64,000 bases of DNA from Rhodospirillales bacterium (GCA_025359905.1 JANYDF010000028.1:1-64000); one strand, 5' to 3'. Shown: positions 1 to 8,465, counted from the stretch's first letter. The notes: generated from the sequence alone by a model not told the origin. Translations and numbers: made by a program.

Positions 1-1
1 G

Positions 2-688
2 CTCGACACGCGCCACCCGAAGCTGCTGCTGGCGGTGTTCTGGCTGCTTGCCGTGCGCCTGCCGTATCACTGGAAGCTGATTACGCCGCCGCCTCCGGCC
101 CCGGCGAAACAAGCTTCCGCACTGGTGCTGTCGTGGATGAATTGCGCCAGCAACTGGTATGATGGCTTGCCGAACGAGGCGAAGCTGTGGGTTACGGTGG
201 CGGGCTTCGGCGCCGTCGCTGCTTTCGACATCGTGGTGACCGGCGGTGACCGCGTGCCGCTTTGCCTGCTGATCGTGGTGGAGATGCTGGTCATCTTCGC
301 CATGATGATGGTGCGTGCGCTTCGCGAGTCCTCGGTGGGCAGCGCCACCACGTTCCGCGATAAGATCGAGCTGTTCCGGGGCCTGTGGGAACAGGTGCTG
401 GCGCAAGCGAACGCTTTCAGCACCTCCGGCAAGCCGGCGCCGAGCTACGCCGACAAAGACAACTTGGCCATGGTTCTCTACTTCTGGAGGATCGCGCGAG
501 CCAAGGTGAAGGAGACCCGGTCGGGCCCGACGTTGCAACAGCGTCTGCAGCAGCAGTCCGCCCCGGCACGGCAGAACCTGACGATGCTGGCGCCCCCGCC
601 CGCACCGCCGGCTGCTGCCGTACTGCCGGCTGCGCCACCGGCACTTCTGCCGGAAGCACAAGACGGTGAACTGCCGGCCATCGCGTAA
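2..688 (+). CDS. Membrane-associated hypothetical protein, 5' end outside the window
   Basis: The frame is open from the first bases of the window, so the true start probably lies upstream; the first internal start candidate is GTG at 35. Counting from that GTG, hydrophobic stretches at about residues 51-68 and 75-95 suggest two membrane segments. They are followed by a charged cytoplasmic-looking part and a C-terminal tail of about 45 residues made mainly of Pro and Ala. I do not recognise the family. A strong intrinsic terminator follows the stop by about 20 bases, which supports this as a real transcription unit ending here. Confidence 0.6.
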   Translation, partial: LDTRHPKLLLAVFWLLAVRLPYHWKLITPPPPAPAKQASALVLSWMNCASNWYDGLPNEAKLWVTVAGFGAVAAFDIVVTGGDRVPLCLLIVVEMLVIFAMMMVRALRESSVGSATTFRDKIELFRGLWEQVLAQANAFSTSGKPAPSYADKDNLAMVLYFWRIARAKVKETRSGPTLQQRLQQQSAPARQNLTMLAPPPAPPAAAVLPAAPPALLPEAQDGELPAIA

Positions 689-706
689 GGCTGCCGGTTT
701 TCAGAA

Positions 707-740
707 CCCGCCCCGGCAGCCGCCTGGGCGGGATTTTTTT
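707..740 (+). terminator. Rho-independent terminator
   Basis: A perfect 7-bp stem CCCGCCC (707-713) / GGGCGGG (726-732) is followed by A and seven T residues (734-740). It lies directly after the stop codon of the upstream plus-strand gene. Confidence 0.85.
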
Positions 741-922
741 GTCTAAAACCAAATCTCGTGGGCGAGAACCCATGATCCATTCAATCGTCATCGCCGGGCT
801 TGACCCGGCGATCCATGCCAACGCTCGGTGTTAGACGCGAGATGCTCTGTGCGGCGCCATGGATTGCCGGGTCAGGCCCGGCAACGACGACGAGTATTGG
901 CCAGCGAGATTTGGTCTAAAAC
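741..922. mobile_element. MITE-like palindromic element with 9-bp flanking direct repeats
   Basis: The 9-mer GTCTAAAAC occurs at 741-749 and again at 914-922 as a direct repeat. Just inside are the inverted 9-mers CAAATCTCG (750-758) and CGAGATTTG (905-913), so the layout is target duplication, terminal inverted repeat, body, terminal inverted repeat, target duplication. The body holds two 32-base arms (786-817 and 858-889) that match in inverted orientation at 28 of 32 positions. Each arm is itself palindromic around GCCGGG...CCCGGC. The element has no coding capacity. The arms resemble the short palindromic repeats common between genes of many alphaproteobacteria. Which transposase would mobilise it cannot be told from the window. 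Confidence 0.7.
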
Positions 923-938
923 GAACGAATATCAATCG

Positions 939-2195
939 TTAACCGGTATATTCCATAATATACAGGCCCGCCCCGCTCCAGTCGGTGCAGTAGACAATTC
1001 CGTTCTTGTCCACGAACACATCCGCCGAATGCAGCACCACCGGGCGGCCCGGGCGCGGGTCGATCAGCTTCGTGGGCGCGGGGGGCACCAAAGCTGCCAC
1101 TTCCTTCGGCTGATATTGGTTACGGATGTCGTACACCCGCACCCCGGCGTTCTGGTACGTCGCAAAAATCAGGTCCTCGCTGACGAACGATCCCGGGCGG
1201 TTTTCGTGGATGTTGTGCGGGCCGAAATGCCCGCCGACCGCGATGTAATCCCGGTCGTCCGGCAGCGGGAAGGTGCTGATGCTGATCGGGTTGCTTTTCA
1301 CCTGATTGTCGAACAGCCAAATCGGCTTGAAGCCGTCTTCCATATTGTCGAGCACGGTTTCATCCAGCACCACCAGCAGGTTGCGGTTGGGCAAGGGCAG
1401 ACAGTTATGCGTGCCGCCGCCGAACGGGGGCGCCCAGTTCTTGTGAACGATCAGCTTCGGATTGGCCTTGTCGGCCACATCGACCACCGCGAGGCAGCCG
1501 TCGCGCCAGGCGCAATAGGCGATGCCGTCATGGATCACCGCGTGGTGCAGCCCGTAGCGGCCGACCGCCAGCGGCCAGCGGGCCACCTCGCCGGCGGCGG
1601 CGTTCATGCCCGGCAGCCAGTAGCGGCCCACGATTTCCGGGCGGGCAGGGTTTTGCATGTCGATGGTGACAAGGATGTAGTCGGTAAACCCGTCCAGCAA
1701 CGCCGAGGCATAGGCCCAGCGCCCGCCGACGTACCAGATGCGGTGCAGTCCGCCGCCATCGACCGGCATGAAGCCGATCTGGCGCGGCTGATCGGGCACG
1801 GAAATATCGTACACCGCCATGCCTGCCGACCAATCGCGCGCCGCCGGGGCGGCGTGGGCGGCGTAAGTGCCGGATTTCGGCTTGTAGTAATTACGCTCAT
1901 CGGCCGCCATCGCCGCCTGCGCGAACATGTCGTGGCCGTGAATCAGCAGCAGCAGGTCGCCGTGGACTTGCAGATGCAGGCTCCAGGTATTCGGCGGGTT
2001 TTCGATGTAGTTCACCGTGCGCGGGTTACGCGGGTCGCGCACGTCCACCACCGAAAAGCCGCGCGAGCAGACGTGGCCGATATAGGCGTGGCCGCGCTGC
2101 ACCATGATCTGCTGCCCATCGGAGCGCCCGCCTTGGTCGCTGTGGCCGAGCAGGCGCATGTTGCGGGCGTGGGTCGGGGTGGGCAGGTCGGTCAT
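939..2195 (-). CDS. LVIVD-repeat beta-propeller-like protein
   Basis: 418 residues with several short repeats of the form hydrophobic-V-D-V or VYDI followed by a P-x-P-x-x turn (for example SVVDVRDPRNPR, AVYDISVPDQPR, AVVDVADKANPK, RVYDIRNQYQPK). This is the LVIVD repeat pattern, expected to fold as a beta-propeller. No signal peptide is evident at the N-terminus, and no catalytic motif can be named. A GGAGGAAA ribosome-binding site lies 6 bases before the ATG. It sits 28 bp downstream of the acyl-CoA dehydrogenase gene on the same strand, so the two are probably cotranscribed. Function is unknown. Confidence 0.8.
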   Translation of the reverse strand: MTDLPTPTHARNMRLLGHSDQGGRSDGQQIMVQRGHAYIGHVCSRGFSVVDVRDPRNPRTVNYIENPPNTWSLHLQVHGDLLLLIHGHDMFAQAAMAADERNYYKPKSGTYAAHAAPAARDWSAGMAVYDISVPDQPRQIGFMPVDGGGLHRIWYVGGRWAYASALLDGFTDYILVTIDMQNPARPEIVGRYWLPGMNAAAGEVARWPLAVGRYGLHHAVIHDGIAYCAWRDGCLAVVDVADKANPKLIVHKNWAPPFGGGTHNCLPLPNRNLLVVLDETVLDNMEDGFKPIWLFDNQVKSNPISISTFPLPDDRDYIAVGGHFGPHNIHENRPGSFVSEDLIFATYQNAGVRVYDIRNQYQPKEVAALVPPAPTKLIDPRPGRPVVLHSADVFVDKNGIVYCTDWSGAGLYIMEYTG

Positions 2196-2223
2196 GGCGG
2201 TTTCCTCCGGCGCTTCTTGGCGC

Positions 2224-3390
2224 TCAATACGACTTTGGCAGCCCTAGCACCTTCTCGCTGACGTAGTTCAAGATCATGTGCGGGGTGATCGGCGTCATGC
2301 GCGGGATCAGGCTTTCGCGGAAATAGCGCTCCACGTGGTATTCCACTGCGTAGCCCATGCCGCCATGCGTCAGCACGGCGGTTTCGCAGGCGGTGAAGGC
2401 GGCTTCGCCGGCGAGGTATTTGGCGGTGTTGGCTTCCGCCCCGCAGTCCTGCCCGGCATCGAACCGGGCGGCGGCTTGCATGGCCATCAGCCAGGCGGCT
2501 TGCAGGTGCATCCAACAGCGCGCCAGCGGGTGCTGGATGGATTGGTTCTGGCCAATCGGGCGGCCGAACACTTCACGTTCCTTGGCATATGCCGTGGCCC
2601 GGCGCAGGGCGGCGCAGCCAATGCCCACGCCCTCGGCGGCCAGCAGGATGCGCTCGGGGTTCATGCCGTGCAGGATCTGCTTGAAGCCTTCGCCCTCCTG
2701 GCCGATCAGGTCGTCCGCCGGGATCGGCATGGCGTCGAAGAAGATCATGTTCGAATCGACCGCGTGGCGGCCCATTTTCTCGATCACCCGGATCTCGGCA
2801 TGGCTGCGGTCCAGCGTGGTGTAGAACAGGCTCAGCCCGCCGGTCTTGCGGGTGACCTGATCGAGCGGTGTGGTGCGCGCCAGGATCAACACCTTGTTGG
2901 CCACCTGCGCGGTCGAGGTCCAGATTTTCTGCCCCGACAGCCGCCAGCCGTTGCCGTGCCGTTCGGCGCGGGTGGTGATTTCGGTGGTGTTGAGCCCGGC
3001 CCCCGGTTCGGTCACCGAAAAGCACGCTTTGTGCGCGCCACGGATGAGCGGCGGCAGCATGCGCGCCTTCTGCGCCTCGGTGCCAAAGCGCACCACCGGT
3101 TGCAGGCCGAAGATGTTCATGTGGACCGAAGAGGCGCCCGCCATGCACGCCCCGGATTCGGCGATAGCGCGCATCATCACCGCTGCTTCGCTGATGCCCA
3201 GGCCAGCGCCGCCATAGGTTTCCGGCATGGCGACGCCGAGCAATCCGGCATCGGCGATGGCGCGGTAGAAATCCTCGGGGAAGGCGGCATCGCGGTCGCG
3301 GGCGAGCCAGTAGGAGTCATCGAATCCGGCGCAGATTTTTTCCACCAGATCGCGGATTTGCGTCTGCGTCTCGGTCAGGTCGAAGTTCAT
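2224..3390 (-). CDS. Acyl-CoA dehydrogenase family protein
   Basis: 388 residues of typical acyl-CoA dehydrogenase length and order: N-terminal helical domain, middle beta domain with CFSVTEPGAG and the IWTSTAQVA strand (FAD and substrate contacts), and C-terminal helical domain with the family signature around FGRPIGQNQSIQHPLA and the late segment THGGMGYAVEYHVERYFRE. It is an FAD-dependent alpha,beta-dehydrogenase of acyl-CoA thioesters; the substrate cannot be read from sequence. The start at MNFDLTE is chosen because it opens the conserved domain and follows a G-rich ribosome-binding stretch; the frame extends further upstream but with non-conserved residues. It probably shares a transcript with the LVIVD gene. 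Confidence 0.9.
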   Translation of the reverse strand: MNFDLTETQTQIRDLVEKICAGFDDSYWLARDRDAAFPEDFYRAIADAGLLGVAMPETYGGAGLGISEAAVMMRAIAESGACMAGASSVHMNIFGLQPVVRFGTEAQKARMLPPLIRGAHKACFSVTEPGAGLNTTEITTRAERHGNGWRLSGQKIWTSTAQVANKVLILARTTPLDQVTRKTGGLSLFYTTLDRSHAEIRVIEKMGRHAVDSNMIFFDAMPIPADDLIGQEGEGFKQILHGMNPERILLAAEGVGIGCAALRRATAYAKEREVFGRPIGQNQSIQHPLARCWMHLQAAWLMAMQAAARFDAGQDCGAEANTAKYLAGEAAFTACETAVLTHGGMGYAVEYHVERYFRESLIPRMTPITPHMILNYVSEKVLGLPKSY

Positions 3391-3430
3391 CGCCGCCCCC
3401 CGCTGGGCCGGCGCAGGCCTTACGCGCCGT

Positions 3431-3464
3431 GCCGGTTTTTCCACACTGTGGCGGCAAAACCGGC
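3431..3464. terminator. Inverted repeat between convergent-spaced minus-strand genes
   Basis: GCCGGTTTT (3431-3439) and AAAACCGGC (3456-3464) form a perfect 9-bp stem with a smaller CCA/TGG pairing in the loop. It lies 20 bases past the stop of the metalloprotease gene, and the T/A-rich stem base could act as a terminator in either direction. Confidence 0.5.
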
Positions 3465-3483
3465 CCAAGCGCCATCGCGCTGT

Positions 3484-5583
3484 TCAGGCGGCCATTTGCA
3501 TCGGGGCCAGCAATTCAGTGCGGGCGGCGAGTTGCGCGCGGATGGCGCGCGGCAGTTGGCGGGCGGCCAGGCAACGCGGGTACGGCAGCGCTTCGACGGC
3601 TTCCGGTTCGGTGCGTTCGTCCCAATTGTCGAAGCCGTAGCTGTTGGCATCGGCCAGGAAGCTCTCGGCAGGCGCGCCGTTGGCCAGCAGCACGGCGTGG
3701 GTATCGAGCTCGATGTGCCAATACATGTTGCCCGGCAGGCTTTGCTCGCGCACCACAGTGACGCCATTCACCAGGGCGGCGGCTTGCACCAGCACGCCGC
3801 CGGCCAGAATGGCGTGGCACGGCGAAACCAGCAGATCGCGCACCGGGACGTTTTGGTCCAGCGCACCGGCCATGATGCGGACTGGCATGACATGCAGCGG
3901 GTCGGCGCCGCGCGGGTCGATGGTGCTGTGGCCAACCCAGCGCACCCGCATCACGCCGCCGGTGTGCGTCACCACGCGCTCGCCGGCCCGCAGTTGCTCG
4001 ACGCTGACCGCGCCGCGGGTGGTGAGAATGCGCGTGCCGGTGCAGAAGCAAGCCGGGGGTTGCGATCCACCGGGGCTCGGCACGGTCGAGCTCAGCATGA
4101 CCGTTTGATCGCTGAACTGCGCCAGATTGCCGCTCGCCATCGTGACCGGGCCATTGCGGCCGGCCACCGTGTCGGTCAGCGTTACTTGGCCGAGCTCGTA
4201 GCTCAGGGTGTATTGCGCGCGCTCGCCGCGCAGCACCACCGTGTCGCCGTTCACGCCTTGGATCAGCGCGCCGCCCTTGCCGACATAAACCGTGTCGTGG
4301 CCGGTGCCGAGAGTGAGCGTGTCGTAGACGTCGTTGCAGTAAACGGTGTTGTCGCCATTGCCGGCCAGCAGGGTGGAGACTTCGCTGGCGGTGCTATTTT
4401 GATACAGCAGCGCGTTGTAGACGTTGCCTTGCGCGAAGATGACGCCCGGGCCGGGGCCGGTTTGGCCGCCGATGTTCGAGTAGTAACCAAGGTCGGCCAA
4501 CTGCGTGCTGGAGAACATCAGTTGCTTGCCGGGCCGCAGGTCGAGCAAGCCGTTGGTGTTGTAGTTGCTCAGGTTATAGGTGGCGATGGCACCGCCGGTC
4601 CAAACGGTCTCGAAAATGTGGTTGTTGTAAGGCAAGCCTTGCGGCACGCCGTTGATGAATTCCTCGCCGGTATCCGCAGACCAGGTGTAGGTGAGGCTGA
4701 CGCCCAGATTGCTGTAAGTGGCACCGTACAGGAATTGCAGCGTGGCGATGTCGTTCATCATGTAGCTCTGCGGCGAACTGCCGGCCCCGGCGGTGCCGAA
4801 CGGCGCCGTGCTGCCGATGTAGTTCGCGTAGTTCATCACCGAGTATTCGATGTCCGCCACGTTGGCCGGCTCGGCGCCGTAGACTTTGGTGCTCATGCCG
4901 TCTTTGAAGCCGACGGTGTGGCCGAGCTCGTGCAGCACCGCCTGCCCTGAGTCGAAATTGCCGGCCACCGGGTTCCGCCCGGTGCCACCGAAGAAGATGT
5001 CGCCTGCCGTGCCGGTCAGGTTCGGCGTGTAGGCATACGCCGAACTCGGCGAGGCGGAGTTGGCCATCCGGATGACGGCGTGGCTGGCCGGCGTGTCGGT
5101 TACTTGGGTGAACGTCAGTTTGCAGTAGCTCGACATCAGACCCATGGCGCGCTGCGCGTCGGCTTGCTGCTGGGCACTCAGCGGGGCGAAGCCATTGAAC
5201 GGCGCCGGGTCGTTGTACTGGCCGGCGCTGGCGCCGTAGCTGGTACCATAGCCGACCGCAGCGGTGGGGAAGCTGTAGCTGAGGTTCAGCTTCTTCCACG
5301 CCAGCCCGCTGACCAGCCCGGCCACGCCGGGGTCGCTGCTCCTGGTGACCGCCGAGATGCTCTCGCCCGACTTCAGCACCGGGGTGATCGCAGCGCTGGC
5401 GGAGGAGAAGAACAGCTGACCGGAGGTCACGCTGACCGGATCGCTGAACCCGGCCAAGCCCGCGTCTGGCGTGCTGTTGGTGCTGCAATCCAGCAGGCTT
5501 GTCAGCGGATCAAACGAAGCGCCACGGCTTAGCAGCCAGTCGGTGGGCAATTTGAAAGTGGTATTTACAGATATCGTGGTCAT
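3484..5583 (-). CDS. Serralysin-like metalloprotease fused to a C-terminal Hint domain
   Basis: 699 residues. The zinc-binding motif HELGHTVGFKD spans H218-D228, giving two His and a Glu as in M10 peptidases. The third ligand position is Asp where serralysins normally have His. A Met-turn-like YSVMNYAN follows, then MMNDIATLQFLYGA and a WTGGAIATYNLSNY-type segment as in serralysins. Degenerate NGDNTV/GTGHDTV turns resemble RTX calcium-binding repeats. From about A511 the C-terminus is a Hint_2-type domain: ACFCTGTRI with Cys512/Cys514, VEQLRAGERV, SPCHAI and IELDTHAVLLANG...ESFL. The family is usually secreted without a Sec signal, and none is seen here. The start at MTTISV has AGGA 8 bases upstream; the frame runs 15 codons further. 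The natural substrate and the role of the Hint part are unknown. Confidence 0.8.
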   Translation of the reverse strand: MTTISVNTTFKLPTDWLLSRGASFDPLTSLLDCSTNSTPDAGLAGFSDPVSVTSGQLFFSSASAAITPVLKSGESISAVTRSSDPGVAGLVSGLAWKKLNLSYSFPTAAVGYGTSYGASAGQYNDPAPFNGFAPLSAQQQADAQRAMGLMSSYCKLTFTQVTDTPASHAVIRMANSASPSSAYAYTPNLTGTAGDIFFGGTGRNPVAGNFDSGQAVLHELGHTVGFKDGMSTKVYGAEPANVADIEYSVMNYANYIGSTAPFGTAGAGSSPQSYMMNDIATLQFLYGATYSNLGVSLTYTWSADTGEEFINGVPQGLPYNNHIFETVWTGGAIATYNLSNYNTNGLLDLRPGKQLMFSSTQLADLGYYSNIGGQTGPGPGVIFAQGNVYNALLYQNSTASEVSTLLAGNGDNTVYCNDVYDTLTLGTGHDTVYVGKGGALIQGVNGDTVVLRGERAQYTLSYELGQVTLTDTVAGRNGPVTMASGNLAQFSDQTVMLSSTVPSPGGSQPPACFCTGTRILTTRGAVSVEQLRAGERVVTHTGGVMRVRWVGHSTIDPRGADPLHVMPVRIMAGALDQNVPVRDLLVSPCHAILAGGVLVQAAALVNGVTVVREQSLPGNMYWHIELDTHAVLLANGAPAESFLADANSYGFDNWDERTEPEAVEALPYPRCLAARQLPRAIRAQLAARTELLAPMQMAA

Positions 5584-6467
5584 TTTCGTTGTCCTGCAAG
5601 CAAGTGCCCGAGACTGTAAGAAAGCCAAGAATTTGTGTTCGAAATGTCGAGAAGCGTCTTAATGTGTGTAGATATGAATAAAAACTTCAGATTTAGTAAG
5701 ATAATCGGAAGTAAGTTCAATACAAATCAAGAAAAACTGCAATGAACGCTATTCTTTAGAGCCGTATATGGGCTCCACGCACATTGATTTTGATCAACTC
5801 GTCGAGTTTGGTGCTCTGGTTGTGTTGCGTCGGTGGTTGCCGGTCATCACATTGTGCCAAATTCGGTTTGCCGGCCTGCGGAGGCGCGCCTGCTGTAAAC
5901 GGCGTCGAGAGTGGGACTGGGCGCGATATCATGTGACAAAATATGTAAAAAATTGCGATATAAGTGGAATATATGAAATACAAAAACCAAATATTTGTCG
6001 TATTGGATACAGATTATTTTTTTTATTATGTATATGGCTCTATTTTATCCTGCATTATGTTTATACATTAAAATTCACCGTGAAAAAGTTAGGATTTGTC
6101 CGATTTTTTTCGGAAGGTTTGCGTGGCTTTCCCGCCGAACTGGCCAGTTTGTCTGGTATTTCGTATCACGTATCCCCCTGCCAGGGCGTGCGGGTTAGGT
6201 AGCGTTAGAAAACGTCACAATTCGTCTGCATAAGTCCGAATTCGTGGGCTTTTTGGATAGATAATATTTCGATTTCGCCTAAGTTGTATTTATAAGCATC
6301 GAATTTTGTCAGAGATTTTTTGTCGAATGGTAAATAAATCTAGTATTTACTCGATTGCCAGGCGCGGCGGCGTGGATGCGGCGCATGCCGCTGCGGCGAG
6401 ATCGACATTCGGGCGGTGGTGTCGTATGCCCACGCACCCCGCGTTATGCCGTTGCTGGAGTTGTGCC
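5584..6467. other. AT-rich divergent intergenic region
   Basis: 884 bases between the divergent protease and beta-propeller genes, clearly richer in A and T than everything around it, especially 5650-5760 and 5935-6120. I see no convincing gene: the open frames here have atypical composition and no good ribosome-binding site. On the minus strand a TTGAAC-N16-TACTAA arrangement (about 5690-5730) could be a promoter for the protease, with a leader of roughly 100 bases. The part 5765-5935 has normal GC and could be a gene remnant. Confidence 0.5.
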
Positions 6468-8024
6468 ATGCGCTATTTGATGTCCTGCAGCCTTGGTCTG
6501 GCGCTGCTGCAAGGGGCCAGCGGGGCGCAATCCGCCCCGGCGTGGGCCGGATTTGCCGGCAATGCCCAGCATTCCGCCCAATCCTCCACCGCGCCGCAGC
6601 CATTTGGCGCGATACATTGGACGACGTCAGTCGACGATATGCCGCAAATTGTCGGCGGCGAATTGCTGATCCACTACGCAAGCCCGATGATCACCGCGGC
6701 CAATACCGTGCTGGTGCCGGTCAAGGCCGCCGCCGCCGGGAGCTTTCGGATCGAGGCGCGGTCCGGGGCGACCGGCGCGCTGCTCTGGACGCTGCCGACC
6801 AACTACGTGCCGCCGCCGCATGACTGGATGCCGCCACTGCCCGCCGTGCTGTCGCCGGCCAACCGTTTGAGTGTTGCTGCCGCCGGTGGCGTTGTGCTCA
6901 GCCGGAGCGCGCCGGATAGCGCCACGGCTGGCGTTGCCCGGTCTGCGTTCTACGGCCTGGCGGCGCACGACGCGCGCGCCGCCGCCTACAACGCCGCAGT
7001 AGAAATAAGTACGCCGCTGACCGCTGGGGCTGGCGGTGCGCTGTATTTCGGCTTCACCGTCGCGCCGGGCAGTCTGCTGACCGGCACCGACGGGCGGGTG
7101 TTGCGCAGCGGCCTCGCACGGCTGTCGCCGGACGGCAGCGGCGTTTGGGTGGCGGCCAGTGATGCGGCCAGTGATGCGGCGGGCGATGCGGCGGGTGATG
7201 CGGCGATTGACCGGGTGGCGATGAATGCCGCGCCGGCGCTCTCACGCGATGGCAACACCGTTTATGCGGTGGTCAGCAACGGCACGTCGGGCGAACTGCT
7301 GGCGCTTGACAGCGGCACGCTCGCCACCAAAAGCAAGGTTGCGCTCACCGACCCATCCTCGGGCGCGCCCGCTTGGATTTTCGCGGATAGCTCGGCCTCG
7401 CCGCTGGTCGGACCGGACGGGGATGTGTATTTCGGCGTGCTGGAATCGCCGTTTCCGCAGCACAACGACCGCGGCTGGCTGCTGCATTTCGACGCGGCGC
7501 TGACCAAGGCGCGCATTGCCGGCACATTTGGCTGGGACAACACCGCCTCGATCGTCCCGGCGGCGTCGGTGCCGTCGTACAAGGGCGCTTCGCACTATTT
7601 GCTGATGTCCAAGGACAACAACTATCTCGGCTCGGGCACCGGCGACGGCCTGAACCGGATCGCCCTGTTCGACCCGCATGCCGCAGCGCCCGACCCGGTG
7701 GTGCCTTCGGTGCGCACCATGGCGATGGTGCAAAGCGTGCTGGGGCCGACCGACTACCCCGGCACGTCGCAGATTGCGGGCACCGGGCTGTATCCGCGCT
7801 ATGAGTGGTGCATCAATTCCGCCGTGGTCGATGTGCGCGGCGGCACCATCATCGCCAACAGCGAGGATGGCCATCTGTATCATTGGAATTTGCAGACCGG
7901 GCAGATCGTCGAGTCGATCCTGCTCAACCCGCCCCGCCCCGAGGCTTACACCATGACGGTGATTGGGCCGGACGGCACAGTCTACGCGATCAACAATGCA
8001 ACGCTGTATGCCATTGGCAGGTAG
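6468..8024 (+). CDS. Secreted PQQ-like beta-propeller protein of unknown function
   Basis: 518 residues. The start at MRYLMSCSLG follows GGAG by 7 bases and gives a plausible Sec signal peptide with a likely cleavage near GASGAQS. The rest has recurring propeller-blade signals: RSGATGALLWTLP, LALDSGTLATKSKV, DGDVYFGVLES, SEDGHLYHWNLQTGQIV and GPDGTVYAINNATLYAIG. These are like the blades of outer-membrane BamB or quinoprotein propellers, but no PQQ-binding residues can be assigned. A run of Ala-Ala-Ser/Gly-Asp repeats interrupts it at about residue 230-250. It is divergent from the protease gene across the AT-rich gap. The exact function is unknown. Confidence 0.75.
   Translation: MRYLMSCSLGLALLQGASGAQSAPAWAGFAGNAQHSAQSSTAPQPFGAIHWTTSVDDMPQIVGGELLIHYASPMITAANTVLVPVKAAAAGSFRIEARSGATGALLWTLPTNYVPPPHDWMPPLPAVLSPANRLSVAAAGGVVLSRSAPDSATAGVARSAFYGLAAHDARAAAYNAAVEISTPLTAGAGGALYFGFTVAPGSLLTGTDGRVLRSGLARLSPDGSGVWVAASDAASDAAGDAAGDAAIDRVAMNAAPALSRDGNTVYAVVSNGTSGELLALDSGTLATKSKVALTDPSSGAPAWIFADSSASPLVGPDGDVYFGVLESPFPQHNDRGWLLHFDAALTKARIAGTFGWDNTASIVPAASVPSYKGASHYLLMSKDNNYLGSGTGDGLNRIALFDPHAAAPDPVVPSVRTMAMVQSVLGPTDYPGTSQIAGTGLYPRYEWCINSAVVDVRGGTIIANSEDGHLYHWNLQTGQIVESILLNPPRPEAYTMTVIGPDGTVYAINNATLYAIGR
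7152..7211 (+). repeat. Five 12-bp tandem units inside the propeller gene
   Basis: Units of 12 bases starting GCGGC and ending GAT or GAC repeat five times, encoding AASD, AASD, AAGD, AAGD and AAID. The first two units are identical. The repeat keeps frame, so unit gain or loss would lengthen or shorten a surface loop without breaking the gene. Confidence 0.8.
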
Positions 8025-8028
8025 CGAC

Positions 8029-8048
8029 GCCGCCCCGTGCGGGGCGGC
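8029..8048. terminator. GC-rich hairpin after the propeller gene
   Basis: GCCGCCCC (8029-8036) pairs perfectly with GGGGCGGC (8041-8048) around a 4-base loop. It lies between two convergent genes. There is no T-run, so termination activity is uncertain. Confidence 0.4.
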
Positions 8049-8056
8049 GAGGCGGC

Positions 8057-8293
8057 CTATTCCTTGCTCGGCTTGAGCGCCGAGCGCGAGATCGAGGTGA
8101 TCTCGGGGCGCGGCCGCCCAGACGCTTGGCCGATTTCGCGGTCTTGCGCCTCGATGAACGTCAGGGCTGGCGAATCGCCGTCCAACCCGCCGAGTTCGGT
8201 GAACGGCACCCGGCGGTTGGAACTGCGGGTACCGTCAGCGTAATGAACATCGAACGCGACGAAACTGCTGAGGATTTTTCGCTTAGGTGGCAT
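8057..8293 (-). CDS. Small conserved-looking protein, function unknown
   Basis: 78 residues beginning MPPKRKILSSF, preceded by a perfect AGGAGG 6 bases upstream of the ATG, which fixes the start. There is a basic N-terminus, a central FVAFDVHYADGTRSSNRRVP segment likely to form beta-strands, and a Ser/Pro-rich tail. No known domain is recognised. Its start overlaps the end of the neighbouring 60-residue gene by 11 bases, so the two are likely translationally coupled. Confidence 0.65.
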   Translation of the reverse strand: MPPKRKILSSFVAFDVHYADGTRSSNRRVPFTELGGLDGDSPALTFIEAQDREIGQASGRPRPEITSISRSALKPSKE

Positions 8294-8465
8294 CGGAGCC
8301 TCCTGCCGGGGTTTCGTCAGGGTGCGACTCGATAATCCCGGTCGCGGCTTCGCGCTTGCGGCGGGCGACCTGCTCCTCCTGCTCGACGCGCTTGGCCTCT
8401 TTCTTGGCCTCCTTGGCGCGGTTCCGCTCAGCTCGCTGCTGATTGTAATTCGGTTTGAAAACCAT
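8283..8465 (-). CDS. Small highly basic, coiled-coil-like protein
   Basis: 60 residues starting MVFKPNYNQQRAERNRAKEAKK, with AAGGAT upstream of the ATG. The middle is a charged helix dense in Lys, Arg, Glu and Ala. Small proteins with an FKPNY start and a KEAKK-type helix recur in alphaproteobacteria, as far as I recall, without an assigned role. It overlaps the start of the 78-residue gene by 11 bases. Confidence 0.6.
   Translation of the reverse strand: MVFKPNYNQQRAERNRAKEAKKEAKRVEQEEQVARRKREAATGIIESHPDETPAGGSDAT

Noticed and set aside
828-2261. 477-codon plus-strand frame opposite the LVIVD gene
   Set aside because: It is antisense to a gene with a clear domain and ribosome-binding site. 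Its residues (many His, Arg, Gln, Val) are the typical by-product of high GC content.
2278-4950. 890-codon plus-strand frame
   Set aside because: It runs antisense across both the acyl-CoA dehydrogenase and protease genes and has no recognisable domain, so it is a GC-driven shadow.
5768-6202. 144-codon frame in the AT-rich gap
   Set aside because: No ribosome-binding site, odd composition changing midway with GC content, and no family resemblance.
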